DNA of 64,000 nt. Origin: Streptomyces sp. V4I2 (GTDB lineage: Bacteria > Actinomycetota > Actinomycetes > Streptomycetales > Streptomycetaceae). Of the stretch, positions 43,294 through 51,816 are shown piece after piece. The DNA lies in the NCBI RefSeq assembly GCF_030817655.1, contig NZ_JAUSZM010000003.1, forward strand, positions 10,594,171 to 10,658,170, in the 5' to 3' direction. The first letter of the stretch is position 1; every line of letters begins with the position of its first letter. A model generated the notes under the pieces. The model was not told where the DNA came from and ran no database searches. It saw only the letters and a list, made by a program, of their open reading frames with translations. Position numbers and translations under genes: made by a program.

Positions 43294-45384
43294 TTGTCGA
43301 GAATAAATGATCCCGCTGATCCCGCTGCGCGTGCGATTAAGTCTGAGCAGGATTACGTGTCCTCCTTGTATGAGCTGCTCACCGAGCGGCTTTCCGAGGC
43401 GCGAGCAAATCGAGCGGATGTGTTGAAGGCTCCGGCGGACAGCGCCGGTGAGGCATACGAGAGAGAAAACACCGCCGAGCGTCTGGCCAAGGAAATCGGC
43501 CGAATGGAGGGCGCCGAAAAGGGACTGGTCTTCGGGCGCATCGACTGGACGGACGGTATGGCCCTGCGCATCGGGCGGATCGGACTGCACACGGAAGAGG
43601 ACGACCTGCCACTGCTCGTGGACTGGCGCGCAAACGCGGCGCGACCCTTCTACGAGGCGACACCGGTCCACCCGATGGGCCTGCGCCGACGCAGGCACCT
43701 GCGCCTGGAGGAACGCACGGTCGTCTCGGTGAGCGACGAACTGCTGGACGGGACCACCCCGACCGACGACGACGTCGTGGGGGACGGCCCGCTGACCGAG
43801 GCTCTGTCGGCACGGCGCACGGGCAGGATGCACGCGGCCGTCGCGACGCTGCAAGCCGAGCAGGACGAGATCGTCCGCTCCGCCCACCGCGGGGTGACCG
43901 TGGTGCAGGGCGGGCCCGGCACCGGCAAGACGGTGGTCGCCCTGCACCGGGCGGCCTACGTCCTGTACGCGTTCCCGCGCGCCGCGGAAGAGGGCGTCCT
44001 GGTGGTGGGCCCGAACGCCCGCTTCCTCGACTACATCTCCCAGGTCCTTCCCTCGCTCGGAGAGAACGACGTCGTCCTGGCCACCTGCCGGGAACTGGCC
44101 GGAGTATCGACGGACACGGTAGGCCCGTTTGACACGGCACGTCTCAAGGGCAGGTCCGACCTCGCCGACGCCCTGGCCGGACTGCTGCGCATCCACCAAG
44201 CCCCCGCCGGCGACTTCACCGTGCGGGTCGGACAGGAACTGGTTCACCTCTCCAGCGAGGAAGTAGCCACGGCACGCGATGCCGCCTTGGCAGCCGTATC
44301 GGGGCACAACCCCGCGCGCCAGGTGTTCAAAGAGCTCATGGTCGACGCCGTCACCGACACGATGCAACGAGACATGGGCGACCTTCTGGAGCAGATCGAC
44401 GCCGATGCCGAAGCGATGACGGGCCTGAACCTCGACCGGTTCACGGGAGTCGCCCAGCGCCGTGCCGAGGGTGCGGCCGGCCCGGGGCTGGCCCACGAGC
44501 TGGACCTGGACGCCCTCCGAGCCGATCTCCTCGACGACGCCGACGTCGACCGAGCGGTCGAGGCGTTGTGGCCGCGGCTGGTACCCAGTGACCTCGTCAA
44601 GGCGCTCCTGACGGACGCCTGCGCTCTCACCGAGCACCTGCCCCGCCTGACCGCGCAGGGGCGGTCCCTTCTGCTGCGCGGTCCGGACGACCCGTGGACC
44701 GATGCCGACGTTCCGCTGCTGGACGAGGCGGCGAACCTGGTCGACGGCCCCCCTGAGCGGACGTACGGGCACGTCGTCGTCGACGAGGCGCAGGAACTGA
44801 CCGCCATGCAGTGGCGGATGATCGTCCGCCGCTGCCCGGCAAGGGCGATGACGCTGGTGGGCGACTTCGCCCAGGCAGGCCCGGTCGCGACAGCACGCGA
44901 CTGGAAGGAAGCACTGAGCCCTCACGTCGGACCGCGGTTCAAACTGCACAACCTGACCGTCAGTTACCGCACCACGCAGGAGATCCTGGAAAGCGTCCGG
45001 GACCTGCTCACGCGGATCGCTCCGGACCAGAAGCCCACACGGTCACTGCGAAGCGGCGAGAGCCCTCGCACCGTGACCACACCTCCCGACGGATTGGTCA
45101 CCGCCGTCGTCCAGGAACTCCGCGCCCAGAGCAGCGCGCACCCGGGCGAGCTTGTGGGAGTGATCTGCGCGGACACCAGGGTGAGTGAGCTGACGGCCAA
45201 GGGCGGCGCTCACCACGCACGCATCGTGCCGGCGTCCGAAGCACGCGGCCTGGAATTCGACGGGGTCGTCGTCATGAACCCCGAGGAAATCATCACGGCC
45301 CGCCCCGGTGGGGAAAGGGACTTGTACGTAGCCCTGACCCGGGCCACCAAGCGCCTGTGCACCATCACCGTCCAGCCCGCCTGA
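43294..45384 (+). CDS. helD: HelD/HelR-type RNA polymerase-recycling ATPase
   Basis: A 696-aa superfamily 1 helicase-like protein. The start is TTG 43294 with AAGGAAG upstream. Residues 1-75 form a coiled-coil arm (YVSSLYELLTERLSEARANR), as in HelD proteins that insert into the secondary channel of RNA polymerase. Walker A is GGPGTGKT (Lys212), Walker B VVVDEAQE (Asp497-Glu498), and late motifs LEFDGVVVMNPEE and LYVALTRATKRL close the C-terminal RecA-like domain. Family members clear stalled RNA polymerase; actinobacterial HelR also displaces rifamycins and so gives resistance. The order coiled coil, split 1A domain, 2A domain and the length fit HelD rather than UvrD. Whether it belongs to the polyketide locus is open. 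Confidence 0.85.
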   Translation: MSRINDPADPAARAIKSEQDYVSSLYELLTERLSEARANRADVLKAPADSAGEAYERENTAERLAKEIGRMEGAEKGLVFGRIDWTDGMALRIGRIGLHTEEDDLPLLVDWRANAARPFYEATPVHPMGLRRRRHLRLEERTVVSVSDELLDGTTPTDDDVVGDGPLTEALSARRTGRMHAAVATLQAEQDEIVRSAHRGVTVVQGGPGTGKTVVALHRAAYVLYAFPRAAEEGVLVVGPNARFLDYISQVLPSLGENDVVLATCRELAGVSTDTVGPFDTARLKGRSDLADALAGLLRIHQAPAGDFTVRVGQELVHLSSEEVATARDAALAAVSGHNPARQVFKELMVDAVTDTMQRDMGDLLEQIDADAEAMTGLNLDRFTGVAQRRAEGAAGPGLAHELDLDALRADLLDDADVDRAVEALWPRLVPSDLVKALLTDACALTEHLPRLTAQGRSLLLRGPDDPWTDADVPLLDEAANLVDGPPERTYGHVVVDEAQELTAMQWRMIVRRCPARAMTLVGDFAQAGPVATARDWKEALSPHVGPRFKLHNLTVSYRTTQEILESVRDLLTRIAPDQKPTRSLRSGESPRTVTTPPDGLVTAVVQELRAQSSAHPGELVGVICADTRVSELTAKGGAHHARIVPASEARGLEFDGVVVMNPEEIITARPGGERDLYVALTRATKRLCTITVQPA

Positions 45385-45394
45385 CAACTCGGCC

Positions 45395-45415
45395 GCCCGC
45401 GTCGTCCCCGCGGGC
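45395..45415 (+). terminator. Hairpin terminator candidate after helD
   Basis: GCCCGCG (45395-45401) pairs with CGCGGGC (45409-45415) over a 7-nt loop, starting 10 nt after the helD stop. No T tract. Confidence 0.45.
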
Positions 45416-46109
45416 GCACCCGGCATCACGCGGTCTGGTCCGAGCGTCGAGACGTTCAGATCCGCTTCGCGCAGCAGGGTGAAGTCGACGTTGAGCTTCG
45501 GGTCGTACAAGTCGGGTTCGATGCCGAGTGCGTGCGTGCTGTACTCGCCGCCCGGACACCCCGGGGATGTGTTTGGCCCCTCTACAGGCCCATGCTGGTG
45601 CACTTGGCTAAGGTGGTGAGCACGTAGCGGCCGAACGGGTCGTCAAGTTTCGGGTCGTTGCCCGAGGGCGGACCGAAGCGTCGCCCTGCTTCAACCGGTT
45701 GTACTGCGCCATGCCGTTGCTGTCGCGTTCGGCCAGCAGCCCCGCCCGCTGGACAGCGCCCATGTTCCAGCCCAGCGGCCACCAACTTCTCCAGCGCGAT
45801 ATTGATCCAGGCAGGCCGGGTCTTCGCCGCGGCCTCCTTACGGATCGTCGCCTCCGTGGCCTGCCGGGTCCGGGCCTGCTGGTACTTCGTCCCCGACCCG
45901 TCGGCGAACCTCCGTACGCTGCCGATCGGCGGTACGGCCCGTCGCGTGTGACAGGAGTGTGCCCTCCGGAAGCTCGACCGTACGGCGCACGAAGTCGACC
46001 ACCATCTCCGGATACTCGTCCGGCTTCGGAAACCGTCCCGTCCGCCGATTCGGACTTCAGCGCCAACAGCAACCCGGGCTGATGACCGGCGGAGTTTATC
46101 CGCTCGGCG
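45416..46109. other. Degenerate region with gene fragments on the minus strand
   Basis: No intact gene. On the minus strand short coding-like patches appear in different frames: GIEPDLYDPKLNVDFTLLRE near 45455-45530, RFADGSGTKYQQARTRQATE near 45840-45910, and EYPEMVVDFVRRTVELPEGT near 45960-46020. The last resembles the C-terminal part of fumarylacetoacetate hydrolase-family proteins, a weak match from memory. The patches do not join into one frame, so I read them as decayed genes. Confidence 0.4.
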
Positions 46110-46305
46110 GCCCGCGCGCATGCCGCCGGACAGACACGACAGGCCACCGTGGCGCAGCACGTCCAGGTCGTCGATGCTGTCCGCCCCAGCCACCATCCCG
46201 GTTCACCCCTCGGCCAACCGGATCGTCGGGATGAACCCGGCATACGCGAACAGGTCGGGTTCATGAACGCGGCAAACAGTTCCGCGGTTCTGTGCGAAAT
46301 TTTTA
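46110..46305 (-). pseudogene. IS1380-family transposase, N-terminal remnant
   Basis: On the minus strand KISHRTAELFAAF is followed, after a one-base shift, by EPDLFAYAGFIPTIRLAEG and then, in the next frame, by MVAGADSIDDLDVLRHGG. This block order is the N-terminus of IS1380 transposases, which start with a short lead, an EPNL-like block and an MVAGADSIDDM-like block. At least two frameshifts are present and the catalytic part is missing. The AT-rich tract 46297-46325 is the old 5' end of this element. Confidence 0.7.
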
Positions 46306-46449
46306 CTTGATATTTTTCTTTAGAGATGCCTTGTCGATCGAGCGTGGTGGCTAGTGCGGGGTGGACATTGCCCGTCACTCCGTGCCATGCTCAACTATCA
46401 GGGAGTGAACCTTCCGGATTGCAACGTGAGGAAATGGGGGACTACTGAT

Positions 46450-47223
46450 ATGGATAGCGTGAGGAACAGGTTTACTTGGCAACCGGTTTCGAGCGGTAAG
46501 AATCACGAGAACCATAGCAGTCGGATAGATGACTTGGTGCCTGACATATCTGGCGGACGTGCTTCCCTGCAGGCTGGACGATCCCTGTTACAGCCTGGGA
46601 TAGCACTGATAATCGAAGACGATATTCGTCGATACAGTATCGAGGGAATGCTTCGTTCGCTCGACATCCAGTTGACAGTTCAATCCGTCACGGATATCGA
46701 AGATCCCTCGATATTCTGCGGCGGCTGGCTGATCATTTCAGACAGCAATGCGTTGGGGTCTATACCTGGCGAGATCGCTGAAAAGCTGCGCATCCAGCAA
46801 ACGCATGTACTGATCCTGATGGATTCAGCAGACGTTGTTGAGCAATGCTGGGCCGATCATGCAAACGGTTTCCTGGACTGGGCAGATCTCTGCCCCGAGT
46901 CCCTGCGCGAAGCGATCGTCGACGTGAAGGCCGGACGATTTCATGTGTCGGCGATCCTGGCGCGACGGTCCGTGACGGCATCCGACCAGGACGGTGATGA
47001 CACCACCTCGAAGCGCGCGTCGATGATTTCACTGACGGCACGTGAACACCAGGTGCTGCGCCTGATTGCCGAGGGGCTAAGTAACCGACAAGTCGCTCGA
47101 TCGCTGAGTATCTCTGAACATGGAGTTAAGCGCACGGTCGGCATCATTTTGGCCAAGCTCAACTGCCCAAATCGGACTCTTGCGGTTGTTCGGGCCATAG
47201 AGTCGGGGCTCCTCGTTATGTGA
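46450..47223 (+). CDS. Atypical response regulator of the LuxR/NarL type with a TTA codon
   Basis: About 257 aa from ATG 46450, preferred because GAGG and GGGGG lie upstream; in-frame GTG 46354 and ATG 46387 are alternatives. Residues 47-165 have a receiver-like pattern (IALIIEDDIRRYSIEGML, WLIISDSNALG, HVLILMDSAD), but the phosphoacceptor Asp region and Lys are not canonical. The C-terminus is a LuxR HTH: SLTAREHQVLRLIAEGLSNRQVARSLSISEHGVKRTV. Such orphan regulators often activate antibiotic clusters. Leu codon 47 (46588-46590) is TTA, so translation should need bldA tRNA. G+C is visibly lower than the surroundings, pointing to a different origin. It is the likely pathway regulator, on position alone. 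Confidence 0.8.
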   Translation: MDSVRNRFTWQPVSSGKNHENHSSRIDDLVPDISGGRASLQAGRSLLQPGIALIIEDDIRRYSIEGMLRSLDIQLTVQSVTDIEDPSIFCGGWLIISDSNALGSIPGEIAEKLRIQQTHVLILMDSADVVEQCWADHANGFLDWADLCPESLREAIVDVKAGRFHVSAILARRSVTASDQDGDDTTSKRASMISLTAREHQVLRLIAEGLSNRQVARSLSISEHGVKRTVGIILAKLNCPNRTLAVVRAIESGLLVM

Positions 47224-47310
47224 GGTGTCGACCGATTGGCGAGGTTCTGTCCGTCGGCACGGCTAGTCCACAGGCCCCGCCCGGCGCCGCCACGGCGACG
47301 GCGGTGAAGG

Positions 47311-47560
47311 GTGGAAACTGTCCGGAACGCCTGCCCGGAGATCGCTTCGGCCTGTGCCCTCGCGCGGGACTTCACGGACATGCTCCGCCATCGCCGCGGT
47401 CACCTGCTCCGGGACTGGATCCAGAAGGCCGAGCTGGGCGGCCCGGACGCCATCGGCATCTTCGCCGACTCCATACGCCAGGGCCTCCAGGCCGTCACCG
47501 CCTGCCTCACCCTGTCCTACAGCTCCGGCATCGTCGAAGGCCACGTCAACAGTTCCGTAC
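47311..47560 (+). pseudogene. ISL3-family transposase, C-terminal remnant
   Basis: The frame reads ARDFTDMLRHRRGHLLRDWI, then AIGIFADSIRQGLQAVTACL and SSGIVEGHVN, the C-terminal DDE blocks of ISL3 transposases, where the final Glu lies in SSGxVEGxxN. After GHVN the expected continuation is lost to a frameshift. The N-terminal two thirds are missing. Confidence 0.75.
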
Positions 47561-47567
47561 GCCGACA

Positions 47568-47594
47568 CCTGGGGATGTCGCGGAGATGGCCGGC
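47568..47594 (+). repeat. 27-nt exact repeat, copy 1 (copy 2 at 54711-54737)
   Basis: The 27 nt starting CCTGGGGATGTCGCGG are identical to 54711-54737, in the same orientation, and similarity continues for a few bases at both sides. Both copies sit at the broken end of an ISL3-type fragment, but on opposite sides relative to transposase direction. Confidence 0.7.
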
Positions 47595-47680
47595 TGCATG
47601 GTCCGCGGCTGACACCGACCCAGCGGCGAGTACCACGGCGAGTGGGAGCAGGCGCCGACGGGACGCGAAGCGATTGCTGC

Positions 47681-48976
47681 CTATTCAGGCTGCCGGCCGG
47701 GGGCGGCTGCTCTCTTGAGGTACAGGATTCGTTCAGCCTGGTTCTGTGTGAGCTCTGCGGCCCGCGCGAACTCGGTACGCGCCTCGTCCTGTCGGCCCAT
47801 CAGGGTCAGCAACTCTCCGCGTACGGCCGGGAGTTGCGGATAGTTCCGGAATGCCCGCTCCTCGGTCAGCTCGTCGACGAGCCTCAGCCCGCGATCCGGG
47901 CCGTCCGCCATGCCCACCGCGACGGCCCGGTTGAGCAGGATCACGGGAGTCGGCTGGAGGTAGGCCAGCACCTCGTATAAAGCGGCGATGCGCGGCCAGT
48001 CGGTCTCTTCCGCGGAGGGGCTTCGGGCATGGCAGGCGGCGATCTCGGCCTGCAGCGTGCAGGGGCCGCCGCCCAGAGACTCGGCACGGTCGAGGGCCTC
48101 GAGACCACGGCGAATGAGGAGCCGGTCCCACCGTCGGCGGTCCTGGTCCCGGAGGAGTACCGGCTGTCCGGCGGCGTCGGTGCGCGCCGACAGGCGGGAG
48201 GCGTGCAGCTCCATGAGAGCCACCAGACCGTGCACCTCTGCCGCGTTCGGGAGCAGGGACGCGAGGATGCGTCCGAGGCGTAGCGCCTCCTGGCACAGCT
48301 CGGGGCGTGTCCAGCTCTCACCGCCTGTCGCGGAATAGCCCTCGTTGAAGATCAGGTAGATGACCCCCAGGACCGAGGAAAGCCGATCGGTCATGTCATC
48401 CGGCGTGGGCATCTCGAACCGGACGCCGGCGTCGGCCAGCGCGCGTTTGGCCCGCACGATGCGTTGTGCGGCGGTGGGCTCCGGGATCAGGAAGGCCCTC
48501 GCGATCTCTCCGGTGGTCAGTCCTCCCAGCAGTCGGAGGGTCAGCGCCGCCTGCGCCTCGGCGGACAGCACCGGATGCGCCGCGGTGAACATCAGGCGGA
48601 GCAGATCGTCGCCGATGTGGTCATCCAGTGCGGCGTCCAGGTCTGCCTGTGCGGATTCCTGCTGGATCTCGGCATCGCGGCCCAGCAGGTTGAGCTTGGT
48701 CCTGTACCGCTCCTGGCGCCGCAGCAGGTCGATCGCGCGATGCTTCGCGGTCGCCATCAGCCACGGGCCGGGATCGTCGGGTATGCCGGTTCTCGGCCAT
48801 TGTTCGAGCGCGACCACCAGGGCGTCCTGAGCCAGTTCCTCGGCCAGGCCGACATCGCGTACGAGCCTGGCGAGTCCCGCGATCAGCCGGGCCGACTCGA
48901 TGCGCCAGACCGCTTCCACGGCCCGACGGGTCGCGCGGAAGGAGTCCTCGGGATCGGTTGGACCGGCGGCTGCCAT
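47681..48976 (-). CDS. ECF42-type RNA polymerase sigma factor with C-terminal TPR-like extension
   Basis: A 431-aa sigma factor. Sigma region 2 lies at residues 25-95 (GLAEELAQDALVVALEQW, MATAKHRAIDLLRRQ), sigma region 4 at about 140-195 (LTLRLLGGLTTGEIARAFLIPEPTAAQRIVRAKRAL). A long extension of about 220 residues follows (YLIFNEGYSATGG, GLVALMELHASRLSART, ERAFRNYPQLPAVRGELLTLMGRQDEA), as in the ECF42 group, which has no anti-sigma factor and uses this TPR-like domain for control. The gene lies 24 nt after a DGPF/YCII protein, its constant partner. The operon reads DUF998 protein, DGPF protein, sigma factor, and probably activates itself. The inducing signal is unknown. Confidence 0.9.
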   Translation of the reverse strand: MAAAGPTDPEDSFRATRRAVEAVWRIESARLIAGLARLVRDVGLAEELAQDALVVALEQWPRTGIPDDPGPWLMATAKHRAIDLLRRQERYRTKLNLLGRDAEIQQESAQADLDAALDDHIGDDLLRLMFTAAHPVLSAEAQAALTLRLLGGLTTGEIARAFLIPEPTAAQRIVRAKRALADAGVRFEMPTPDDMTDRLSSVLGVIYLIFNEGYSATGGESWTRPELCQEALRLGRILASLLPNAAEVHGLVALMELHASRLSARTDAAGQPVLLRDQDRRRWDRLLIRRGLEALDRAESLGGGPCTLQAEIAACHARSPSAEETDWPRIAALYEVLAYLQPTPVILLNRAVAVGMADGPDRGLRLVDELTEERAFRNYPQLPAVRGELLTLMGRQDEARTEFARAAELTQNQAERILYLKRAAAPGRQPE

Positions 48977-49000
48977 GCCGCCGATCCAACCATCCCCACG

Positions 49001-49372
49001 CTAGGCGGGCGAGGCGAAGTCCTCGGGTCCCATCACCTTCAGGATCTCAGCATCTCCTTCCCAGCCCGGCCACAGGTCCCGGTGCAGCTGCATGAACCGC
49101 GACGTCCACTCCACGACTTCCTCCTTGGTGCGTACCTCGTAGAGCGCGTAGCTGATGATCTCCTTCGCCTCGGCGAACGGGCCGTCGGTCACGGCCAGCT
49201 TCCCTTGCGACAGGCTGACGCGGGAGCCTGTCGCGCTCGGGGCCAGGCCTGCGGTGTCGAGCAGGCTGCCGGCGTTGGTCGCGTCCTCGCCGAGCTTCAT
49301 GATCGCGGCCATCAGCTCGGGCGGGGGCGGGGTGGTGGGTCGGGCTGCCTTGAGCAGCGCCAGGTATCGCAT
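49001..49372 (-). CDS. DGPF/YCII-domain protein, partner of the ECF42 sigma factor
   Basis: A 123-aa soluble protein. MRYLALLKA opens a ferredoxin-like YCII fold, and TDGPFAEAKEIISYALYEVRTKEE carries the DGPF motif that names the family. These proteins are encoded next to and controlled by ECF42 sigma factors; their biochemical role is not established. It sits between the DUF998 membrane gene (33 nt upstream) and the sigma gene (24 nt downstream), all in one direction. The length is normal for the family. Confidence 0.9.
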   Translation of the reverse strand: MRYLALLKAARPTTPPPPELMAAIMKLGEDATNAGSLLDTAGLAPSATGSRVSLSQGKLAVTDGPFAEAKEIISYALYEVRTKEEVVEWTSRFMQLHRDLWPGWEGDAEILKVMGPEDFASPA

Positions 49373-49405
49373 GTTCGGACCTCTCTCGTGGGTGGGAGCT
49401 ATGAG

Positions 49406-50113
49406 CTATGCGGCCGATGGGCGTGTGGCGGCGCCGTAGAAGTGAATCGAGATCAGCGACAGCCACGCCCAGGCCAGCAGGATCGCCGCGGTGAACGTCA
49501 GGTTCGCCCAGACGCGTCCGCCGCTGGCGGCCAGCGCCAGGAGGGCCACCAGGAACACGACCGCCGTGGTACGCGAGGACATCGCCCATCCCCGCCGGTC
49601 AGCGTCTACAAAGCGACGTGCCAGTACGAAGCACGCCGCGACGAGGCCGATGAAGCCGATGCCTGCCGACACGAAATGCAGCATGCTGTGCCAACTGGTG
49701 GAGGTGCCCTCCTCGGGCGTACCCGGGGGAAAGCCCTGCGCCGGATCTGCGCGGAAGACCCCGGCTCCCACCATGCTCAACCCATAGACCGACAACAGCC
49801 GGTGAGCCCAGCTGCGGCCTCTGCCCTGGGCGAGCACGCGACGCAGGCCATCGGCACCGGCGATGACCAGCAAGCCGGTCGCGATCAGGTTGGTCATTTG
49901 GATCCAGCTCAGGCTGCCGTTGGCGAGCAGGCTCCAGGCGTGTCGTGTCAGGTCGAAGCCCTCCCGGGCCCCCGCCTGGGCCAGCGATATCACGACGTAG
50001 AACGGCCCGGCGATGACGCCACAGGACAGCAGGCCCTTCTCCGTCCGCGTGGCCGGGATGCGGACGCGGGTTGCGGCCTTCGCGGCCGTTGTCGCCGTAT
50101 TCGTCAGGGACAT
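49406..50113 (-). CDS. DUF998-family membrane protein
   Basis: A 235-aa integral membrane protein with about six hydrophobic segments: LLSCGVIAGPFYVVISLAQA, WIQMTNLIATGLLVIAGADG, LLSVYGLSMVGAGVF, MLHFVSAGIGFIGLVAACFV, VVFLVALLALAASGG and FTAAILLAWAWLSLISI. GFDLTRHAWSLLANGSLSWIQMTN and HSMLHF are typical DUF998 motifs. Function is unknown. As the first gene of the ECF42 operon it is a likely member of the sigma factor's regulon. The first 28 residues are polar, so a shorter start (for example near residue 28) cannot be excluded. Confidence 0.8.
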   Translation of the reverse strand: MSLTNTATTAAKAATRVRIPATRTEKGLLSCGVIAGPFYVVISLAQAGAREGFDLTRHAWSLLANGSLSWIQMTNLIATGLLVIAGADGLRRVLAQGRGRSWAHRLLSVYGLSMVGAGVFRADPAQGFPPGTPEEGTSTSWHSMLHFVSAGIGFIGLVAACFVLARRFVDADRRGWAMSSRTTAVVFLVALLALAASGGRVWANLTFTAAILLAWAWLSLISIHFYGAATRPSAA

Positions 50114-50502
50114 TGTCCCTATTCCCTTCGAACCCGAGGGCCAGCGTTCCAGCCCTTCCTACTGGAGCTCGAACGGGAAGCGGAGGATTCGACATCGCCC
50201 ACCAAGATTTTTTGAGCCGCGTCGACGTAACCCAGTCCCTGCGCCCGCGGGCGCTCATCGAGCTTGAGGCCGACGGAACGCGGGCCAGGAAGGCGAGCGC
50301 GGTCTCCGTAACCGTCAGGCCATGACCGACCCGCAGTCGCACGACAGTCGGATCGGATACCTTCGGGCGGCCGCCCCCGGGCAACACCGGCCGCTGGCCC
50401 GCCACGCCGGGCAGACCAAGCTGCCCGGGCCTGTTGATGTCGCAGGTTGGGGCGGGTAGTGCGTGCCGACTGCGTTCGGCACAGCCCCCCGGACTCTATC
50501 TA
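50114..50502. other. Gap before IS630, with a possible gene fragment
   Basis: About 390 nt upstream of the DUF998 gene. It should contain the ECF42-dependent promoter, but no clear -35/-10 was recognised. On the plus strand 50180-50325 reads DFLSRVDVTQSLRPRALIEL to a stop with coding-like codon use, perhaps the 3' end of a lost gene. Nothing else supported. Confidence 0.35.
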
Positions 50503-51728
50503 GTGCCGCGTCAGGCAACGTTCGCCCTGTCGACGACGGCGCGTAGGCGCTGGTCGTCGGCGTGGTGGTTTCGCCAGATGATGTAGCGGCGGATCATGCT
50601 GCCCTGTTCCTTGTGGGTGGCGTGGTCGGTGCCGTCGAGGGTGAAGTAGCGCAGGGCGGTGAACTGGGCTTCGATGCGGTTGAGCCAGGAGCTGTTGGTC
50701 GGGGTGTAGGCGATTTCGACGTTGTTCGCGGCCGCCCAGGTGCCGACCCGCTGGCATTTCTTCGTGGTCAGGTGCGGGGAGAAGTTGTCACAGACGATCG
50801 CGATGCGGACGTCGACCGGGTAGAGGGTGCGCAGGTAGCGGCAGAACTCCAGGAACTGCGTCCGCCTCTTGATCGGCTTGATGTGGCCGTAGAGCTTGTC
50901 TTTGGCCAGGTCCAGGGCGGCGAACAGGTGCCGTACTCCGCCGTAGCGGTTGTAGGTGGCCCGGCGTCTGCGGCGGGGGTCGCGGTCGGGGTCCTTGTGC
51001 CTGCCGCCGCGCTCGGCCCACTGCCGGCCGGGGTGGGGCATCAGGTTGAGCGGACCGAACTCGTCCATGCAGAAGACCACTTCGGGCTCGTCGTCCTCGG
51101 GTATCACCTCGCCGTCGGCGATCGCGTAGAGGTGCTCGACGCGGGCCTTCTTGGCGGCGTAGTCCGGGTCTCGGGAGGTCTTCCAGGTCTTCAGGCGTTG
51201 AAAGGAGACGCCTTCCTCGCGGAGCAGGATGCGCAGGCCCTCGTGGCTGATGTCGTCGACCACCCCCTCGGCGACCAGGAAGTCCGCCAGCTTGGTCAGG
51301 CTCCAGGTGGAAAACGGCAGGTCGTGCTCGGTGGGCTTGGACTTGGCGATCTTCTTGATCTCGCGGCGCTCGGGCAGCGTGAAGGTCTTCGGCCGGCCGC
51401 CCTTGTACTTGGGGTAGAGGGAGTCGAAGCCATCGGTGTTGAAGTTGTGGATCACATCGCGGACCCGGTCGTCGCTGGTGAACGACACTTCGGCGATCCT
51501 CGCCACGGGCATGCCCTGCGCGGACAGCAGGATCATCTGGGCCCGCCGCCAGGTCACCACCGACCCGGTGCCTCTGCGGATGATCCGCAGCAGCCGCCGG
51601 CCCTCGTCGTCATCGATCTCCCGAACCTGTACTCGTTCTGCCACGAGGACAGCATGGCGTGTCCGCGCCGCCCGGACCGACACCCGGACGGCGCGTCACA
51701 ACAGGGCGAACGATGCCTGATGCGGCAC
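50503..51728. mobile_element. Complete IS630-family insertion sequence
   Basis: The two ends, 50503-50530 and 51701-51728, are inverted repeats of 28 bp that agree at 26 positions (starting GTGCCGC). Each is flanked by TA (50501-50502 and 51729-51730), the target dinucleotide duplicated by IS630/Tc1-mariner elements. One intact transposase gene fills the element. With intact ends, target and gene this is the only element in the window that looks able to move. Confidence 0.92.
50511..51683 (-). CDS. IS630-family transposase
   Basis: A 390-aa DDE transposase (377 aa if GTG 51644 is the true start). The N-terminus is a helix-turn-helix (VTWRRAQMILLSAQGMPVARIAEVSFTS) that binds the ends. The core has the IS630/mariner acid residues: CMDEFGPLN, IVCDNFSPHL and SWLNRIEAQFTALR. 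It acts by cut-and-paste into TA. The last codons overlap the left inverted repeat. The frame is unbroken and the length normal, so it is probably functional. Confidence 0.92.
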   Translation of the reverse strand: MSVRAARTRHAVLVAERVQVREIDDDEGRRLLRIIRRGTGSVVTWRRAQMILLSAQGMPVARIAEVSFTSDDRVRDVIHNFNTDGFDSLYPKYKGGRPKTFTLPERREIKKIAKSKPTEHDLPFSTWSLTKLADFLVAEGVVDDISHEGLRILLREEGVSFQRLKTWKTSRDPDYAAKKARVEHLYAIADGEVIPEDDEPEVVFCMDEFGPLNLMPHPGRQWAERGGRHKDPDRDPRRRRRATYNRYGGVRHLFAALDLAKDKLYGHIKPIKRRTQFLEFCRYLRTLYPVDVRIAIVCDNFSPHLTTKKCQRVGTWAAANNVEIAYTPTNSSWLNRIEAQFTALRYFTLDGTDHATHKEQGSMIRRYIIWRNHHADDQRLRAVVDRANVA

Positions 51729-51816
51729 TAGGCATGTGCGCAAACCGGAACCCGGCCGGGGTGTACACCTCTACCCTGTGTGAGCTGGTGGTGTATGGCT
51801 GGTTGCGGGGGACGGC

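Noticed and set aside
46354..46449. Earlier GTG/ATG starts for the LuxR-type regulator
   Set aside because: No ribosome site and atypical sequence; ATG 46450 with a purine-rich leader fits better, though not proven.
6059..47223. Enoylreductase, methyltransferase or P450 tailoring genes
   Set aside because: None seen; module linkers between DH and KR hold no ER motif, and no extra enzyme genes occur in the locus.
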